The notes under the pieces: model-generated
Seen by the model: only the letters and a program-made list of their open reading frames with translations
The model's database searches: none
Told to the model about the DNA's origin: nothing
Made by a program: the position numbers and the translations under genes
DNA from: Algoriphagus iocasae
GTDB taxonomy: Bacteria; Bacteroidota; Bacteroidia; Cytophagales; Cyclobacteriaceae
Length of the DNA stretch: 64,000 nucleotides
Reading direction: 5' to 3'
Assembly: GCF_014206875.1 (NCBI RefSeq)
Contig: NZ_JACIJO010000001.1
Location: 124,001-188,000 of the forward strand
Shown here: one piece after another, positions 35,264-44,508 of the stretch
How positions within the stretch are numbered: position 1 is the first letter of the stretch
How the letters are laid out: each line of letters begins with the position of its first letter

Positions 35264-36841
35264 TCAGGGGGTGAAGATAACCAATTTCTGACCGATGCTG
35301 ATGATGTTTTGGCTTCCGATATTGTTCCAGGATTTTAAGTCATTGACCGTTACCCCGTATTTTTTACTGATTGCAAATAGCGTTTCTCCCTGACTGACCA
35401 CATGTGTTCTTTGAGTAGTAGCTTTTTGACTACTTGGAGTAGTAGATCTTACTTGAGGCTCTGAAGATGTAGTAGGAGTAGAAGATTGCGCCACCACAGT
35501 TTTTGGAGGCATCTGATTGATTTTGACAATTCTGATATCCTCACCTCTTTTTCTGTGCTCCTGTAGATTTAACACCATTCCAACTTTCAAGTCCGAATCT
35601 TTACGGATTCTGTTTTTGGATTTCAAGGATGAAAGCTTGATACCATATTTCTGTGAAATACTCCAAAGCGTCTCCCCTGGCATCACGATATGAGTTTCAA
35701 CCTCTGCTTTTGTTTTCTTTTTCTTGGTGTAATAATAATCTCCAGCTTCAATTCTTTCTCCAGGCTCTAAGTCATTCAGCTTTCTAAGCTTCTTTTCTTT
35801 CAAACCAATCTGATCTGAAAATTTACTCTGAGTAGTGTTTTGAGCAGCTTGCACACCTTCGATCTCATTGACTGTAATCTGATCAGGCTGATTTGCTTTC
35901 GTCGTATTTCCAGCGATTCTTGGGAAAGAATTAGCTTGCTTGTATGCTGGTGAAGTTGATGTCGCTTGCTTGGTAGTAGTTGTTTTTGGCTTCGAATCCT
36001 GAATAATAGCCGGCTGGGAAGAAAGTGTTCCTTCTTTGATGTAAACCAAAGCATAAGTTCTGTCTCCAGGGATCTTTCCATTGGAAGACCATTTGTTGTA
36101 TTCTTTCAAATGGTCTTCAGTTACCCCATATTTTTTAGCTAAAGCAGAAAGGGTAGTGGGTCCATGAACAGGTACCTCAACCATCCTGGCATTGGAAGTA
36201 AATACTCCTATCTGGCTTTCAAAGGCAATTTTATGAGCGAGGAATTTTTTAAAATACCAATGTGTATTCCTATCTACATCGACGATTCTTTTACCATTGT
36301 ATCGGTCTCCAAAATAGGCTTTTGCACCACCCAAACCCATCTGATAGGAAACCAGAGCACACATCCAGTTGTCAAAGGTGTTGTTATGCTTTTTGAGATA
36401 CAATGCTGCTCCTTTGGTGGAGGAAACGATGTTTTTACGTTCATCGATGTGATTGTCAACTCTTAAAAATACTTCCTCAGCTGTGCCTTGCTTAAACTGC
36501 CAAAAACCCACCGCATTAGAGGTGGAAACAGCATCAGGAATCAGGGAGCTCTCTTGGATCACCAAATATTTCAGGTCTTCAGGAACGCCATTGTCACGAA
36601 GAATATCTTCAATGATAGGCATGTATAGGTTGACCCTTTCTTGTTTTACTTTTAGGTAATTCGGATTTCTATATTGGGCATCTACATCCAGCTGTATTTC
36701 CCTCCTTGCCTGAGGATTGATTCTTACAATCAGGTCAGCGAATTCCAGTTCGGCAGGAACCTGCGGGATCTGTGCCAATAATGGAAAACTACTAAAGAGC
36801 GTGAGGATGAAAAGAAGAGTAGAAAATCGGTATTTATTCAT
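35264..36841 (-). CDS. LysM-containing lytic transglycosylase (MltD-like)
   Basis: A 525-residue exported murein hydrolase. The signal peptide (about 1-23) is followed by an SLT domain at about 95-250, with catalytic-type glutamate in VIQESSLIPDAVS and NAVGFWQFKQGTAEEV. After a degenerate LysM-like stretch (about 225-265) come a Thr/Gln-rich linker and two clear LysM domains (about 385-430, GETLWSISQKYGI; and about 480-525, GETLFAISKKYGV). It cleaves peptidoglycan in the periplasm during growth or remodelling. It lies alone between DUF3078 and an O-methyltransferase gene on the same strand. Confidence 0.92.
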   Translation of the reverse strand: MNKYRFSTLLFILTLFSSFPLLAQIPQVPAELEFADLIVRINPQARREIQLDVDAQYRNPNYLKVKQERVNLYMPIIEDILRDNGVPEDLKYLVIQESSLIPDAVSTSNAVGFWQFKQGTAEEVFLRVDNHIDERKNIVSSTKGAALYLKKHNNTFDNWMCALVSYQMGLGGAKAYFGDRYNGKRIVDVDRNTHWYFKKFLAHKIAFESQIGVFTSNARMVEVPVHGPTTLSALAKKYGVTEDHLKEYNKWSSNGKIPGDRTYALVYIKEGTLSSQPAIIQDSKPKTTTTKQATSTSPAYKQANSFPRIAGNTTKANQPDQITVNEIEGVQAAQNTTQSKFSDQIGLKEKKLRKLNDLEPGERIEAGDYYYTKKKKTKAEVETHIVMPGETLWSISQKYGIKLSSLKSKNRIRKDSDLKVGMVLNLQEHRKRGEDIRIVKINQMPPKTVVAQSSTPTTSSEPQVRSTTPSSQKATTQRTHVVSQGETLFAISKKYGVTVNDLKSWNNIGSQNIISIGQKLVIFTP

Positions 36842-36906
36842 TCCAAAAAGGCTTAAATCTTGTGCTCAGCCTCTTTTTAGCAAAAATGATTCCCTTTTTG
36901 AATTCC

Positions 36907-37551
36907 TTATAATTTTCTCGCCATCATGATTCCATCCCTGATAGGAAGGAGCACATTTTCCACTCTTGGATCCTCGTTTATTTTGGCGTTAAAGTCCAAA
37001 ATTGCCTTGGTATCCTTGTCGATTTTTTGGCCTTTTTTGACCAAAACTTTTCCTGACCAAAGTACATTATCAGCCATGATAATTCCTCCCTGACTGGTTT
37101 TATCAATGATTAAGTCAAAATATTTTTCATTGTTGATCTTATCAGCATCAATGAAAACCATGTCAAATGGCCCTTCCAAATCCGGTAAAATATCCAAGGC
37201 ATTTCCCAGTCGGTAATCGATTTTTTCAGCCAGACCACTTTCTTCAAAAAATTCCCTCACCATAGTTTCCAGCTCATCATTGATGTCCATGGTGATCAAC
37301 TTTCCACTTTTTCCTAGCCCTCGAGCTATGCAAATCGCAGAATAACCAGTGTAAGTACCGATTTCCAAAGCGATTTTTGGATTAATCATTTTGGTGAAAA
37401 GTTCAAGCATTTTCCCTTGGAGGGCACCAGAAAGCATCCTGGGTTTCAGAACTTTCAGTTGGGTCTCTCTGTCGATTTTTCGGAGTAATGCATCCTCTTG
37501 GGTGCTATGATTTTCGCAGTAGAGTGATAGATCTTCTGAGATAAAATCCAT
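36907..37551 (-). CDS. SAM-dependent O-methyltransferase (class I, family 3)
   Basis: A 214-residue methyltransferase with glycine-rich SAM site ALEIGTYTGYSAICIARGLG (about 60-80) and the metal-binding segment DMVFIDADKINNEKYFDLII (about 127-146), followed by ADNVLWSGKV. This is the caffeoyl-CoA / catechol O-methyltransferase-like family; the natural substrate in bacteria is generally unknown. It follows the M16 peptidase gene after two bases and is probably co-transcribed with it. Confidence 0.9.
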   Translation of the reverse strand: MDFISEDLSLYCENHSTQEDALLRKIDRETQLKVLKPRMLSGALQGKMLELFTKMINPKIALEIGTYTGYSAICIARGLGKSGKLITMDINDELETMVREFFEESGLAEKIDYRLGNALDILPDLEGPFDMVFIDADKINNEKYFDLIIDKTSQGGIIMADNVLWSGKVLVKKGQKIDKDTKAILDFNAKINEDPRVENVLLPIRDGIMMARKL

Positions 37552-37553
37552 AA

Positions 37554-38783
37554 TTATTGAGGCTTGTACGTTAAAAAACTCATGTTTTCAGGAAGAAAGA
37601 TTTCCATGGCAATCTCCTGAAGTTCATCAGCACTGGTATTTCTAATTTTATCAAAGATACTTTCGAGCGGGTCAACTTTCCCATGATCCAAGAGGCTTTT
37701 TCCATAGACCAGCATCAAGCCGGCATAATTCTCCTCTGCCATGGCCATTTGACCAATCGCCTGTTCCTTCGCCATGTGAAGTTGGACTGTCCCAAGCTTT
37801 TTAGTTTGGAGCTTGTACATCTCTTTCATTACCAAAGACTGGGCTTTTTTGAGCGTTTTCTCTTCGGTGCCAAAATAGACTCCAAAAAAACCGGTGTCTG
37901 AAAAAGGAGAATAAGAAGATTCTATGTTGTAGACGTAGCCGTATTTCTCTCTCAATGTCAGGTTGAGTCTGCTATTCATGCTTGGTCCGCCCAGAATATT
38001 GTTGAGCAAAAACAATTTGTATCTGTTCGGGTCATGAAGAGAATAAGCAGGCCTACCTATGGCACAAAGGGATTGGGTGATTTCGCGCTCTACCGTTTTT
38101 ACTTTGGGTTGATAATTTTGAAATCCGTTCCGGACATACAAGCTTCTTTTTTCCTGGATTTCCTCCAGAGGTCTTTCTATGATTTTCAGCGCTTTGGCAA
38201 AGCTGATATTTCCTACAACCGAAAAAACAATTTGGGAAGTATCTAATCGGGTAGAAATAAAATCTATAAAGTCCATATGGGAGAAATTCCCGACTGTGGT
38301 CTCTGTGCCCAGGATATTCCGACCCAATGCATGGTTTTCAAAAACCAATTCATCTAGCTCATCCTGAATGGAATCTTCCGGAGAGTCCCGATACATGGCC
38401 ATCTCCTCTAAAATAACCTGACGCTCTTTTTCGATTTGCTTTTGCGGGAAAGTGCTGTTGAAGGTAATGTCGAATAGCAAATCTGCGGCTTTCGCATAAT
38501 GCTCTTTGAGCGTGGAAGCATAAAAGCAGATCTTCTCTTTGGTAGTATAGGCATTTAGTTCACCTCCCAATGACTCCAATCTGTTCAGGATATGAAAAGT
38601 TTTTCTTTTCTGTGTCCCTTTGAAAGCCATATGCTCCCAAAAATGGGCTAAACCTTCCTGTTCTTTGGTTTCGTCCCGGCTTCCGATATTCAGAATAAAT
38701 CCACAATGAACCAGCCTGGTATGTGAAACTTCCTGATGGACAATGCGGATGCCGTTGCTTAATTCCTTGATGTTTAAATCCAT
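37554..38783 (-). CDS. M16-family zinc metallopeptidase
   Basis: A 409-residue peptidase with the inverted zinc motif HFWEH at residues 47-51, plus the downstream glutamate region ERQVILEEMAMYRDSPED (about 118-135). The second half is the inactive M16 C-domain, including GRPAYSLHDPNRYKLFLLNN. There is no signal peptide, so a cytoplasmic pitrilysin/MPP-like enzyme is likely. Full length for single-chain M16B proteins. Co-directional with the O-methyltransferase gene. Confidence 0.92.
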   Translation of the reverse strand: MDLNIKELSNGIRIVHQEVSHTRLVHCGFILNIGSRDETKEQEGLAHFWEHMAFKGTQKRKTFHILNRLESLGGELNAYTTKEKICFYASTLKEHYAKAADLLFDITFNSTFPQKQIEKERQVILEEMAMYRDSPEDSIQDELDELVFENHALGRNILGTETTVGNFSHMDFIDFISTRLDTSQIVFSVVGNISFAKALKIIERPLEEIQEKRSLYVRNGFQNYQPKVKTVEREITQSLCAIGRPAYSLHDPNRYKLFLLNNILGGPSMNSRLNLTLREKYGYVYNIESSYSPFSDTGFFGVYFGTEEKTLKKAQSLVMKEMYKLQTKKLGTVQLHMAKEQAIGQMAMAEENYAGLMLVYGKSLLDHGKVDPLESIFDKIRNTSADELQEIAMEIFLPENMSFLTYKPQ

Positions 38784-38902
38784 AGTTGCTTACCCTGTCG
38801 GTAAAATACAAAGAAAAGCATCAATTTGTTTCCCTCCTTGTTTTCCTCTCCTTTTGAGTTAGATTTTAGTAACTTCGGCTTTGTAAAAATCAGAACAGAT
38901 TT

Positions 38903-40192
38903 ATGAAATATACGCCCTTACCTTCTAGTTTATATAGTAAAAACCGAGCAAAGTTTGCTTCCAAATTGAAAGCAAATAGTGTTGCGATTTTTAATGCCAA
39001 TGACATCATGCCGACCAATGCGGATGGTACGATGAAATTCAGACAGAACAATGATTTATTCTATCTCTGTGGTATAGATCAGGAAGAAACGATTTTATTG
39101 ATCGCGCCTGATTGTCCAAATCCAGCAATGAGAGAAGTGCTTTTCCTTCGTGAGACCAGTGAGTTAATTGCTATCTGGGAAGGCCACAAATACACCAAGG
39201 AAGAGGCTGAAGAGGCGTCTGGAATCAAGAATATTCAGTGGTTATCTAATTTTGACCAGATTTTTAATACGGTCATGGCGCTTTCAGAACGGGTTTATCT
39301 GAATACTAATGAGCATCTAAGAGCTGGTGTGGTGGTAGAAACCCGAGATGCGAGATTTATCAAAACCTGTAAAGCTCAATTTCCTCTTCACGAATACGAG
39401 CGGGCAGCCCCAATAATGCATGAACTGAGAGGAGTAAAGGAGCAGGAGGAAATCGATCAGTTACAGATTGCCTGCGATATCACCAATAAAGGCTTTAGAA
39501 GAATTTTAAAGTTTGTCAAGCCGGGTGTGACGGAATATGAGATCGAAGCAGAATATCTGCATGAGTTTGTAAGAAACCGAAGCAAGGGCTTTGCTTATGA
39601 GCCAATCATTGCATCAGGTGGCAGTGCCTGTGTATTGCACTACTTAGAGAACAACAAGGAGTGTAAAGGTGGTGAGTTAATCCTGATGGACGTGGGAGCA
39701 GAATACGGGAATTACAATGCCGATATGACTAGAACAATTCCTGTGAATGGAAAATTTACAACTCGTCAAAAGGCTGTTTATAATGCCGTTTTGAGGGTGA
39801 AAAATCAAGCTTCCAGCATGCTAATTCCAGGACAAAATATCCAAGATTACCATAAAGAAGTAGGTTTGATCATGCAGAGTGAATTGATTGGTTTAGGGTT
39901 GATCGATCAGACGGATATTAAAAATCAGGATCCGAATTGGCCAGCGTATAAAAAGTACTTTATGCATGGCACTTCCCATCATTTGGGACTCGATGTGCAT
40001 GATGTCGGTACCATGCATGGCCCAATCAAACCGGGAATGGTATTTACCGTGGAGCCTGGGATTTATATCCCTGCCGAAGGAATGGGAATCCGATTGGAAA
40101 ACAATATTGTCGTACAGGAAAACGGCTATCTGGATTTAATGGGAGATATTCCGGTTGAGGCAGATGAGATCGAAGAGTTGATGAATTCCTGA
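38903..40192 (+). CDS. pepP: Xaa-Pro aminopeptidase (M24B)
   Basis: A 429-residue dinuclear metallopeptidase. The N-terminal AMP_N domain (about 1-150) is followed by the pita-bread fold with metal ligands in LMDVGAEYGNYNADMTRTIP (two aspartates, about 255-268), HGTSHHLGLDVHD (histidine, about 354), and the glutamates in FTVEPGIYIP and IRLENNIVV. It removes N-terminal residues preceding proline. The gene stands alone and ends at a strong hairpin. Confidence 0.94.
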   Translation: MKYTPLPSSLYSKNRAKFASKLKANSVAIFNANDIMPTNADGTMKFRQNNDLFYLCGIDQEETILLIAPDCPNPAMREVLFLRETSELIAIWEGHKYTKEEAEEASGIKNIQWLSNFDQIFNTVMALSERVYLNTNEHLRAGVVVETRDARFIKTCKAQFPLHEYERAAPIMHELRGVKEQEEIDQLQIACDITNKGFRRILKFVKPGVTEYEIEAEYLHEFVRNRSKGFAYEPIIASGGSACVLHYLENNKECKGGELILMDVGAEYGNYNADMTRTIPVNGKFTTRQKAVYNAVLRVKNQASSMLIPGQNIQDYHKEVGLIMQSELIGLGLIDQTDIKNQDPNWPAYKKYFMHGTSHHLGLDVHDVGTMHGPIKPGMVFTVEPGIYIPAEGMGIRLENNIVVQENGYLDLMGDIPVEADEIEELMNS

Positions 40193-40205
40193 TTTTAAAA
40201 GAATC

Positions 40206-40247
40206 AAAACAAAAATCCCCTCCAAAATCAATTGGAGGGGATTTTTT
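40206..40247. terminator. Bidirectional terminator, copy 1 of a 42-bp duplicate
   Basis: Arms AAAATCCCCTCCAA / TTGGAGGGGATTTT with T-run. It ends pepP and the convergent DUF4221 gene. A copy with one difference is at 41619-41660. Confidence 0.9.
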
Positions 40248-41412
40248 ATGGCTTTTCTTTTTCTGAATACTCCAATAGCACAAATGACATTTGATCTTCA
40301 CTGTTTTGAGGATTCAAAGGATGATTTGTCGATAGATAAATTCCTTTTTCAGTGATAAAATAATCGAATGGATGGTACTGATTTGCCTCAAATGCAGTTT
40401 CTGAAATCAAATTCAGATCACTGTCAAAAACCTGAATGGAAAATGGCCCGGAATGATTCCGCATATCATTCACTGGAACTGACTCATCTTGCTCATATTC
40501 ATGAAATGCAAAGCGTATAAATACATCTCTGAATGGGTCGTAATCAAGACTTTCATAATGGGGGCTGTAATAGGAATACTTTCTAAAAATCAAGCCATCT
40601 GCATCTATGGGGACTGTTGGAAGTTTTTCAGGTAAATAGGCGCTTTTCCCATTTTTGAACTGAAGCGAGTCTCCAAGCTCTGAAACATAAAACATCCGAT
40701 GGTCACCAAATAGTGAGAACGCAAGTTTATCGGCACCATGGGAAATCGAGGCTTCAAAAGGCTTTAAACCATCTGGCATGTAATCTTTTGGGAATTTGAG
40801 ATTTAAAAAGTGGGTTTCTCCAGACTCTAGGTCAATTTCATATACCAGTTCTTTCGTTTGTAGGATCTCCTGGGTCATTTCACGAATGGATCCAAAATAA
40901 TGGGTTTTTACAATCAGCTTTTTTCCATGCAAGTGGGGAGGGCTTTGAAAGTAAGCGTTGTGAACAAAAGCGGGACTATATCGCTCTGGAGATTTGTATT
41001 GAATAGAATTAATGATTTGTCCTGAGGTATCTATAAGAGTAATCTGTGATTTTATCTGATTAAAGAGGAAAATACTATCCTGACTTAGAACATGGATTCC
41101 CATAAGGTCTAATACACCATTTGGACCATCTCTTTCAAGTTTCAAATTTTTGACCCTTTTTTTCTTTTCAATGTCATAAATCTGAATGCTATTTTCTTTC
41201 CAATTTTGACTAAAAAGAAGGTTTTCTTTGGCAAAATAAAAAAGGCCGTCACTAATATTGGAAGTGGATTCATCCACAGGAAGAACAAGGACTTCTGAAC
41301 TGGTTTTTAATTCTAGGTTAGGCTTTTTCTGTTCTTCTGGGTTACATGCTATACAGATAATTGTAAACGCAAATACAAATATGGAATGTGTTTTTTTAGT
41401 GTAAAAATGCAT
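40246..41412 (-). CDS. DUF4221-like lipoprotein (beta-propeller type)
   Basis: A 388-residue lipoprotein: hydrophobic N-terminus with Cys in the box IICIAC near residue 22. The body has repeated strand motifs such as FYFAKENLLFSQNWKENSIQ, LKLERDGPNGVLDLMGIHVL and an FRKYSYYSPHYESLDYDPF block near residue 280, which fits DUF4221, predicted six-bladed propeller proteins of Bacteroidetes. Function is unknown. The gene is bracketed by two almost identical terminators, as if inserted or duplicated as a cassette. A related lipoprotein plan is seen in the truncated gene at the right edge. Confidence 0.7.
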   Translation of the reverse strand: MHFYTKKTHSIFVFAFTIICIACNPEEQKKPNLELKTSSEVLVLPVDESTSNISDGLFYFAKENLLFSQNWKENSIQIYDIEKKKRVKNLKLERDGPNGVLDLMGIHVLSQDSIFLFNQIKSQITLIDTSGQIINSIQYKSPERYSPAFVHNAYFQSPPHLHGKKLIVKTHYFGSIREMTQEILQTKELVYEIDLESGETHFLNLKFPKDYMPDGLKPFEASISHGADKLAFSLFGDHRMFYVSELGDSLQFKNGKSAYLPEKLPTVPIDADGLIFRKYSYYSPHYESLDYDPFRDVFIRFAFHEYEQDESVPVNDMRNHSGPFSIQVFDSDLNLISETAFEANQYHPFDYFITEKGIYLSTNHPLNPQNSEDQMSFVLLEYSEKEKP

Positions 41413-41618
41413 TGAAATGATTTCTGTCTGGGATAATGAGTTAAAAACTGATTACTAAAAGTCCAACTAATTGGAGAGTGTAAATAGGTTGTTGCTTTTC
41501 AATAATTGTAATAAAAAGAGAATTGAATTGGTCATTTAAAGGAAGAACATTTCGGGTAATTAGAATGAGCAAGATACCTTAAGGTATAAATTAATAAAAG
41601 AATAGTTGTGAATTATTT

Positions 41619-41660
41619 AAAACAAAAATCCCCTCCAAAATTAATTGGAGGGGATTTTTT
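41619..41660 (-). terminator. tsf terminator, copy 2 of the 42-bp duplicate
   Basis: Same sequence as the terminator at 40206-40247 apart from one base in the loop. It lies 20 bases after the tsf stop. The rest of 41,413-41,618 shows no gene. Confidence 0.9.
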
Positions 41661-41680
41661 TATGTTCGAATCGGAATTAA

Positions 41681-42511
41681 TTACCCGATAGATACTCTTT
41701 TGAAAGCAGAAACTATCATGCCTTTGCTTACGCTGTCAAGGTATTGTGCGATAGACTTAGAGTTGTCTTTCACAAACTGCTGGCTCAACAAAGTATTTTC
41801 TTTGTAGAACTTGTTCAATTTACCCATAGCGATTTTCTCAAGCATTTCTTCAGGCTTACCTTCCGCTCTAGCTTGCTCTTTACCAACTTCGATTTCTCTT
41901 TCTACTACTGTAGAATCTACACCGTCTTTGTCAACAGCTACTGGATTCATCGCTGCAATCTGCATTGCTACGTCTTTTCCAGCTTCTTCTACGTCTGCAC
42001 CAGAAGTGTTTACCAAACCCACCAAAACACCTAATTTACCATTAGAGTGGATGTAAGGAACAACTGCTTCAGCACTTACTACTTCGTAGTTAGAGATTTC
42101 GATTTTCTCTCCGATTTTACCGGTCATCTCTACGATTTTCTCAGCAACGGTGATGTTTTCGAAAGGCAAAGCGTGAATTTCTTCCACTGTGTTTGCACCA
42201 GCAGCTACAGCCATGTTCAAAAGTGTGTTAGCAAATGCTACGTATTCTTCGTTTTTGGCAACAAAGTCAGTTTCGCAGGTCAAAGAAAGCAAAGTTCCTT
42301 TCGCTCCGTTTTCAGAAACGCTTGTTACAACTACTCCTTCTTTAGTTTCACGATCAGCTCTAGATGCTGATACTTTCTGACCTTTTTTTCTAAGAATGTC
42401 CACTGCTTTTTCGAAATCGCCTTCCGCTTCAGTCAAAGCTTTTTTGCAATCCATCATACCGGCACCGGTCATTTGTCTCAGTTTGTTTACTTCTTGTGCA
42501 GTAATTGCCAT
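41681..42511 (-). CDS. tsf: Translation elongation factor Ts
   Basis: A 276-residue protein with N-terminal UBA-like domain and the TGAGMMDCKKALTEAEGDFE signature (about 15-34), followed by the two core domains that exchange GDP on EF-Tu. The length is normal. It is last in the rplM-rpsI-rpsB-tsf series, with a 180-base gap and a hairpin between it and rpsB, so part of its expression may be separate from rpsB. Confidence 0.97.
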   Translation of the reverse strand: MAITAQEVNKLRQMTGAGMMDCKKALTEAEGDFEKAVDILRKKGQKVSASRADRETKEGVVVTSVSENGAKGTLLSLTCETDFVAKNEEYVAFANTLLNMAVAAGANTVEEIHALPFENITVAEKIVEMTGKIGEKIEISNYEVVSAEAVVPYIHSNGKLGVLVGLVNTSGADVEEAGKDVAMQIAAMNPVAVDKDGVDSTVVEREIEVGKEQARAEGKPEEMLEKIAMGKLNKFYKENTLLSQQFVKDNSKSIAQYLDSVSKGMIVSAFKRVSIG

Positions 42512-42635
42512 TGTATTATCGGTTTAAATATTAAACGGGATATTTTTATTGATTCGCAGGTTTTGAAGCTGCGTTAAAGGTAGTTTTAGAGACAGGGAGG
42601 AAAATTTGCTTCCCTATGTCTTTTAAACAAAAAAA

Positions 42636-42667
42636 TTGAACATAGGCCGAAACCTTATGTTCAATTT
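42636..42667 (-). terminator. Hairpin terminator between rpsB and tsf
   Basis: TTGAACATAGG pairs with CCTTATGTTCAA (one-base bulge), flanked by A/T runs on both sides. On the minus strand it follows rpsB by about 25 bases and probably limits read-through to tsf. Confidence 0.75.
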
Positions 42668-42691
42668 TTAATATTTCAAATCAAGTGTGGA

Positions 42692-43453
42692 TTATTCTTT
42701 AGTTTCGGCGTCCACAGCTTTTTTAGCTTCTTCCTCTTCAGAAAGTTTAGCTTCTTCTTTGTCCTTCTTTCTTTCGGAAAGACCTTCTTCTATAGCTGCA
42801 CCAAACGCTTTCACTAGCAAGGATACGGATTTGAATGCATCGTCATTAGCAGGGATAGGGAAATCCACCTCATTTGGGTTAGAGTTCGTATCTACCAATG
42901 CGAAAACAGGGATACCAAGCTTTTTTGCTTCAGCAATAGCGATGTGTTCTCTTTTGATGTCAACAACGAAAAGGGCTGCTGGAAGTCTGCTCAAGTCAGC
43001 AATACCACCTAAAACCACTTCCATTTTGTCTTTCTGACGAGAAACCATCAGACGTTCTTTCTTAGCTAAGTTCGCATAAGACTCTTCCTTCATCAATTTG
43101 TCCAATCCGGACATTTTTTTCAAGGACTTTCTGATAGTAGCGAAGTTGGTCAACATACCACCTAACCATCTTTCGGTTACGTAAGGCATGTTTAGACGCT
43201 GAGCTTCTGCTGCTACTAGGTCTTTTGCTTGTTTCTTAGTAGCTACGAACATCACTTTTTTGCCTGAGCGTACTACCTGCTTGATTGCGTTAGATGCTTC
43301 GTCGAGGCAAGCAAGCGTTTTATTTAGATCGATAATATGGATCCCGTTTTTCTCCATGAAAATGTATGGAGCCATTCTTGGATCCCACTTTCTCGTCAAG
43401 TGTCCGAAGTGAACACCAGCATCTAGTAAGTCTTTATATTCTAATTTGGCCAT
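42692..43453 (-). CDS. rpsB: 30S ribosomal protein S2
   Basis: A 253-residue protein with S2 landmarks [20 protein letters not shown] at about 17-36, [18 protein letters not shown], and [20 protein letters not shown] near 190-209. The C-terminal tail of about 30 residues is very Lys/Glu-rich ([19 protein letters not shown]) and longer than in many homologues, as often in Bacteroidetes. It follows rpsI by 33 bases in the conserved cluster. Confidence 0.97.
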   Translation of the reverse strand: MAKLEYKDLLDAGVHFGHLTRKWDPRMAPYIFMEKNGIHIIDLNKTLACLDEASNAIKQVVRSGKKVMFVATKKQAKDLVAAEAQRLNMPYVTERWLGGMLTNFATIRKSLKKMSGLDKLMKEESYANLAKKERLMVSRQKDKMEVVLGGIADLSRLPAALFVVDIKREHIAIAEAKKLGIPVFALVDTNSNPNEVDFPIPANDDAFKSVSLLVKAFGAAIEEGLSERKKDKEEAKLSEEEEAKKAVDAETKE

Positions 43454-43486
43454 AATATATAGTGTATATCCTGAAGTAAATCCAGA

Positions 43487-43873
43487 TTAACGTTTTGAGA
43501 ACTGGAATTTTCTTCTTGCTTTTCTACGTCCTGGCTTCTTACGTTCTACCATTCTAGGGTCACGAGTAAGGAAACCTTCTTTTTTCAACGCTGGTCTGTG
43601 CTCTGCGTCAAATTCGCACAAAGCTCTAGAGATAGCCATACGAGCAGCTTCCGCTTGCCCTTTGATACCACCACCGTCTACATTGATTTTAATGTCATAA
43701 TTACCCTCTACGCCAACAAGAGCCAATGGCTGCTTCACAACGATCTGGTGTAGATCAAATGGGAAGTAAACTTCAATTGACTGATTGTTTACGGAGATTT
43801 CACCTTTTCCTGGAGCCATGTAAATTCTGGCTACAGAGGTCTTTCTTCTACCGATTGTGTTGATCATTTCCAT
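43487..43873 (-). CDS. rpsI: 30S ribosomal protein S9
   Basis: A 128-residue protein with the S9 N-terminal motif IGRRKTSVARIYMAPGKGEI, GGGIKGQAEAARMAISRAL near 68-86, and the conserved basic tail KKPGRRKARRKFQFSKR, which reaches the P-site tRNA. Follows rplM by 11 bases; the two are co-transcribed in most bacteria. Confidence 0.98.
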   Translation of the reverse strand: MEMINTIGRRKTSVARIYMAPGKGEISVNNQSIEVYFPFDLHQIVVKQPLALVGVEGNYDIKINVDGGGIKGQAEAARMAISRALCEFDAEHRPALKKEGFLTRDPRMVERKKPGRRKARRKFQFSKR

Positions 43874-43884
43874 GATTTAGACGA

Positions 43885-44328
43885 TTAAAGGGTGATAGTT
43901 TTAGGCTGCTGTGCTTCGTGTGGATGCTCAGATCCATTGTACACGTACAAGTTGCCGTATAATTTTCTTCCCAATCTGTTTTTAGGCAGCATGCCTCTTA
44001 CAGCTTTCTCTACCAAAATAGATGCAGACTTGTCTTTCAACAATTTTGGGGTAGAAATACGCTGTCCGCCTGGATAACCTGTGTGTCTCACATAAACTTT
44101 GGAGTTCCACTTATCACCAGTTAAACGAACTTTGTCTGCGTTGATCACGATGACATTGTCACCACAATCTACGTGAGGAGTAAAGCTTGGCTTTGTCTTA
44201 CCTCTTAAGATTTTTGCGACCTCACTCGCCAATCTACCCAAAACTGCAGCTTGGGCATCCACTACGACCCATTGCTTTTCTACAGTCGCGGCATTGGCTG
44301 ATATGGTCTTATAGCTCAAAGTATCCAC
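43885..44328 (-). CDS. rplM: 50S ribosomal protein L13
   Basis: A 147-residue protein with the L13 signature: VVDAQAAVLGRLASEVAKIL, the VIVINADKVRLTGDKW segment and GMLPKNRLGRKLYGNLYVY. First gene of the cluster, preceded by an excellent Bacteroidetes promoter 57 bases upstream. The leader also holds a small CCCT/AGGG hairpin. Confidence 0.98.
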   Translation of the reverse strand: MDTLSYKTISANAATVEKQWVVVDAQAAVLGRLASEVAKILRGKTKPSFTPHVDCGDNVIVINADKVRLTGDKWNSKVYVRHTGYPGGQRISTPKLLKDKSASILVEKAVRGMLPKNRLGRKLYGNLYVYNGSEHPHEAQQPKTITL

Positions 44329-44384
44329 TGTGTAACTGTTTAATTTTTAGCTTGTTAAATTTATTTCACCCTCAAAAAGGGACA

Positions 44385-44416
44385 CAAAGATAGAAGTATT
44401 TTATTTTTCATGCAAA
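44385..44416 (-). promoter_or_regulatory. rplM: rplM promoter (Bacteroidetes type)
   Basis: On the minus strand TTTG (44416-44413), a 20-base spacer and TATCTTTG (44392-44385): a full match to the -33 TTTG / -7 TAnnTTTG consensus for the primary sigma factor in this phylum. Confidence 0.85.
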
Positions 44417-44508
44417 ATATTTCCATTACTAAGTCCTAATTTTCATAGCCTTAGCCCAAAATCCCTCTCAGGAGATTGATTTTCGATGCTTTTTTTCAAT
44501 AAAATTTT

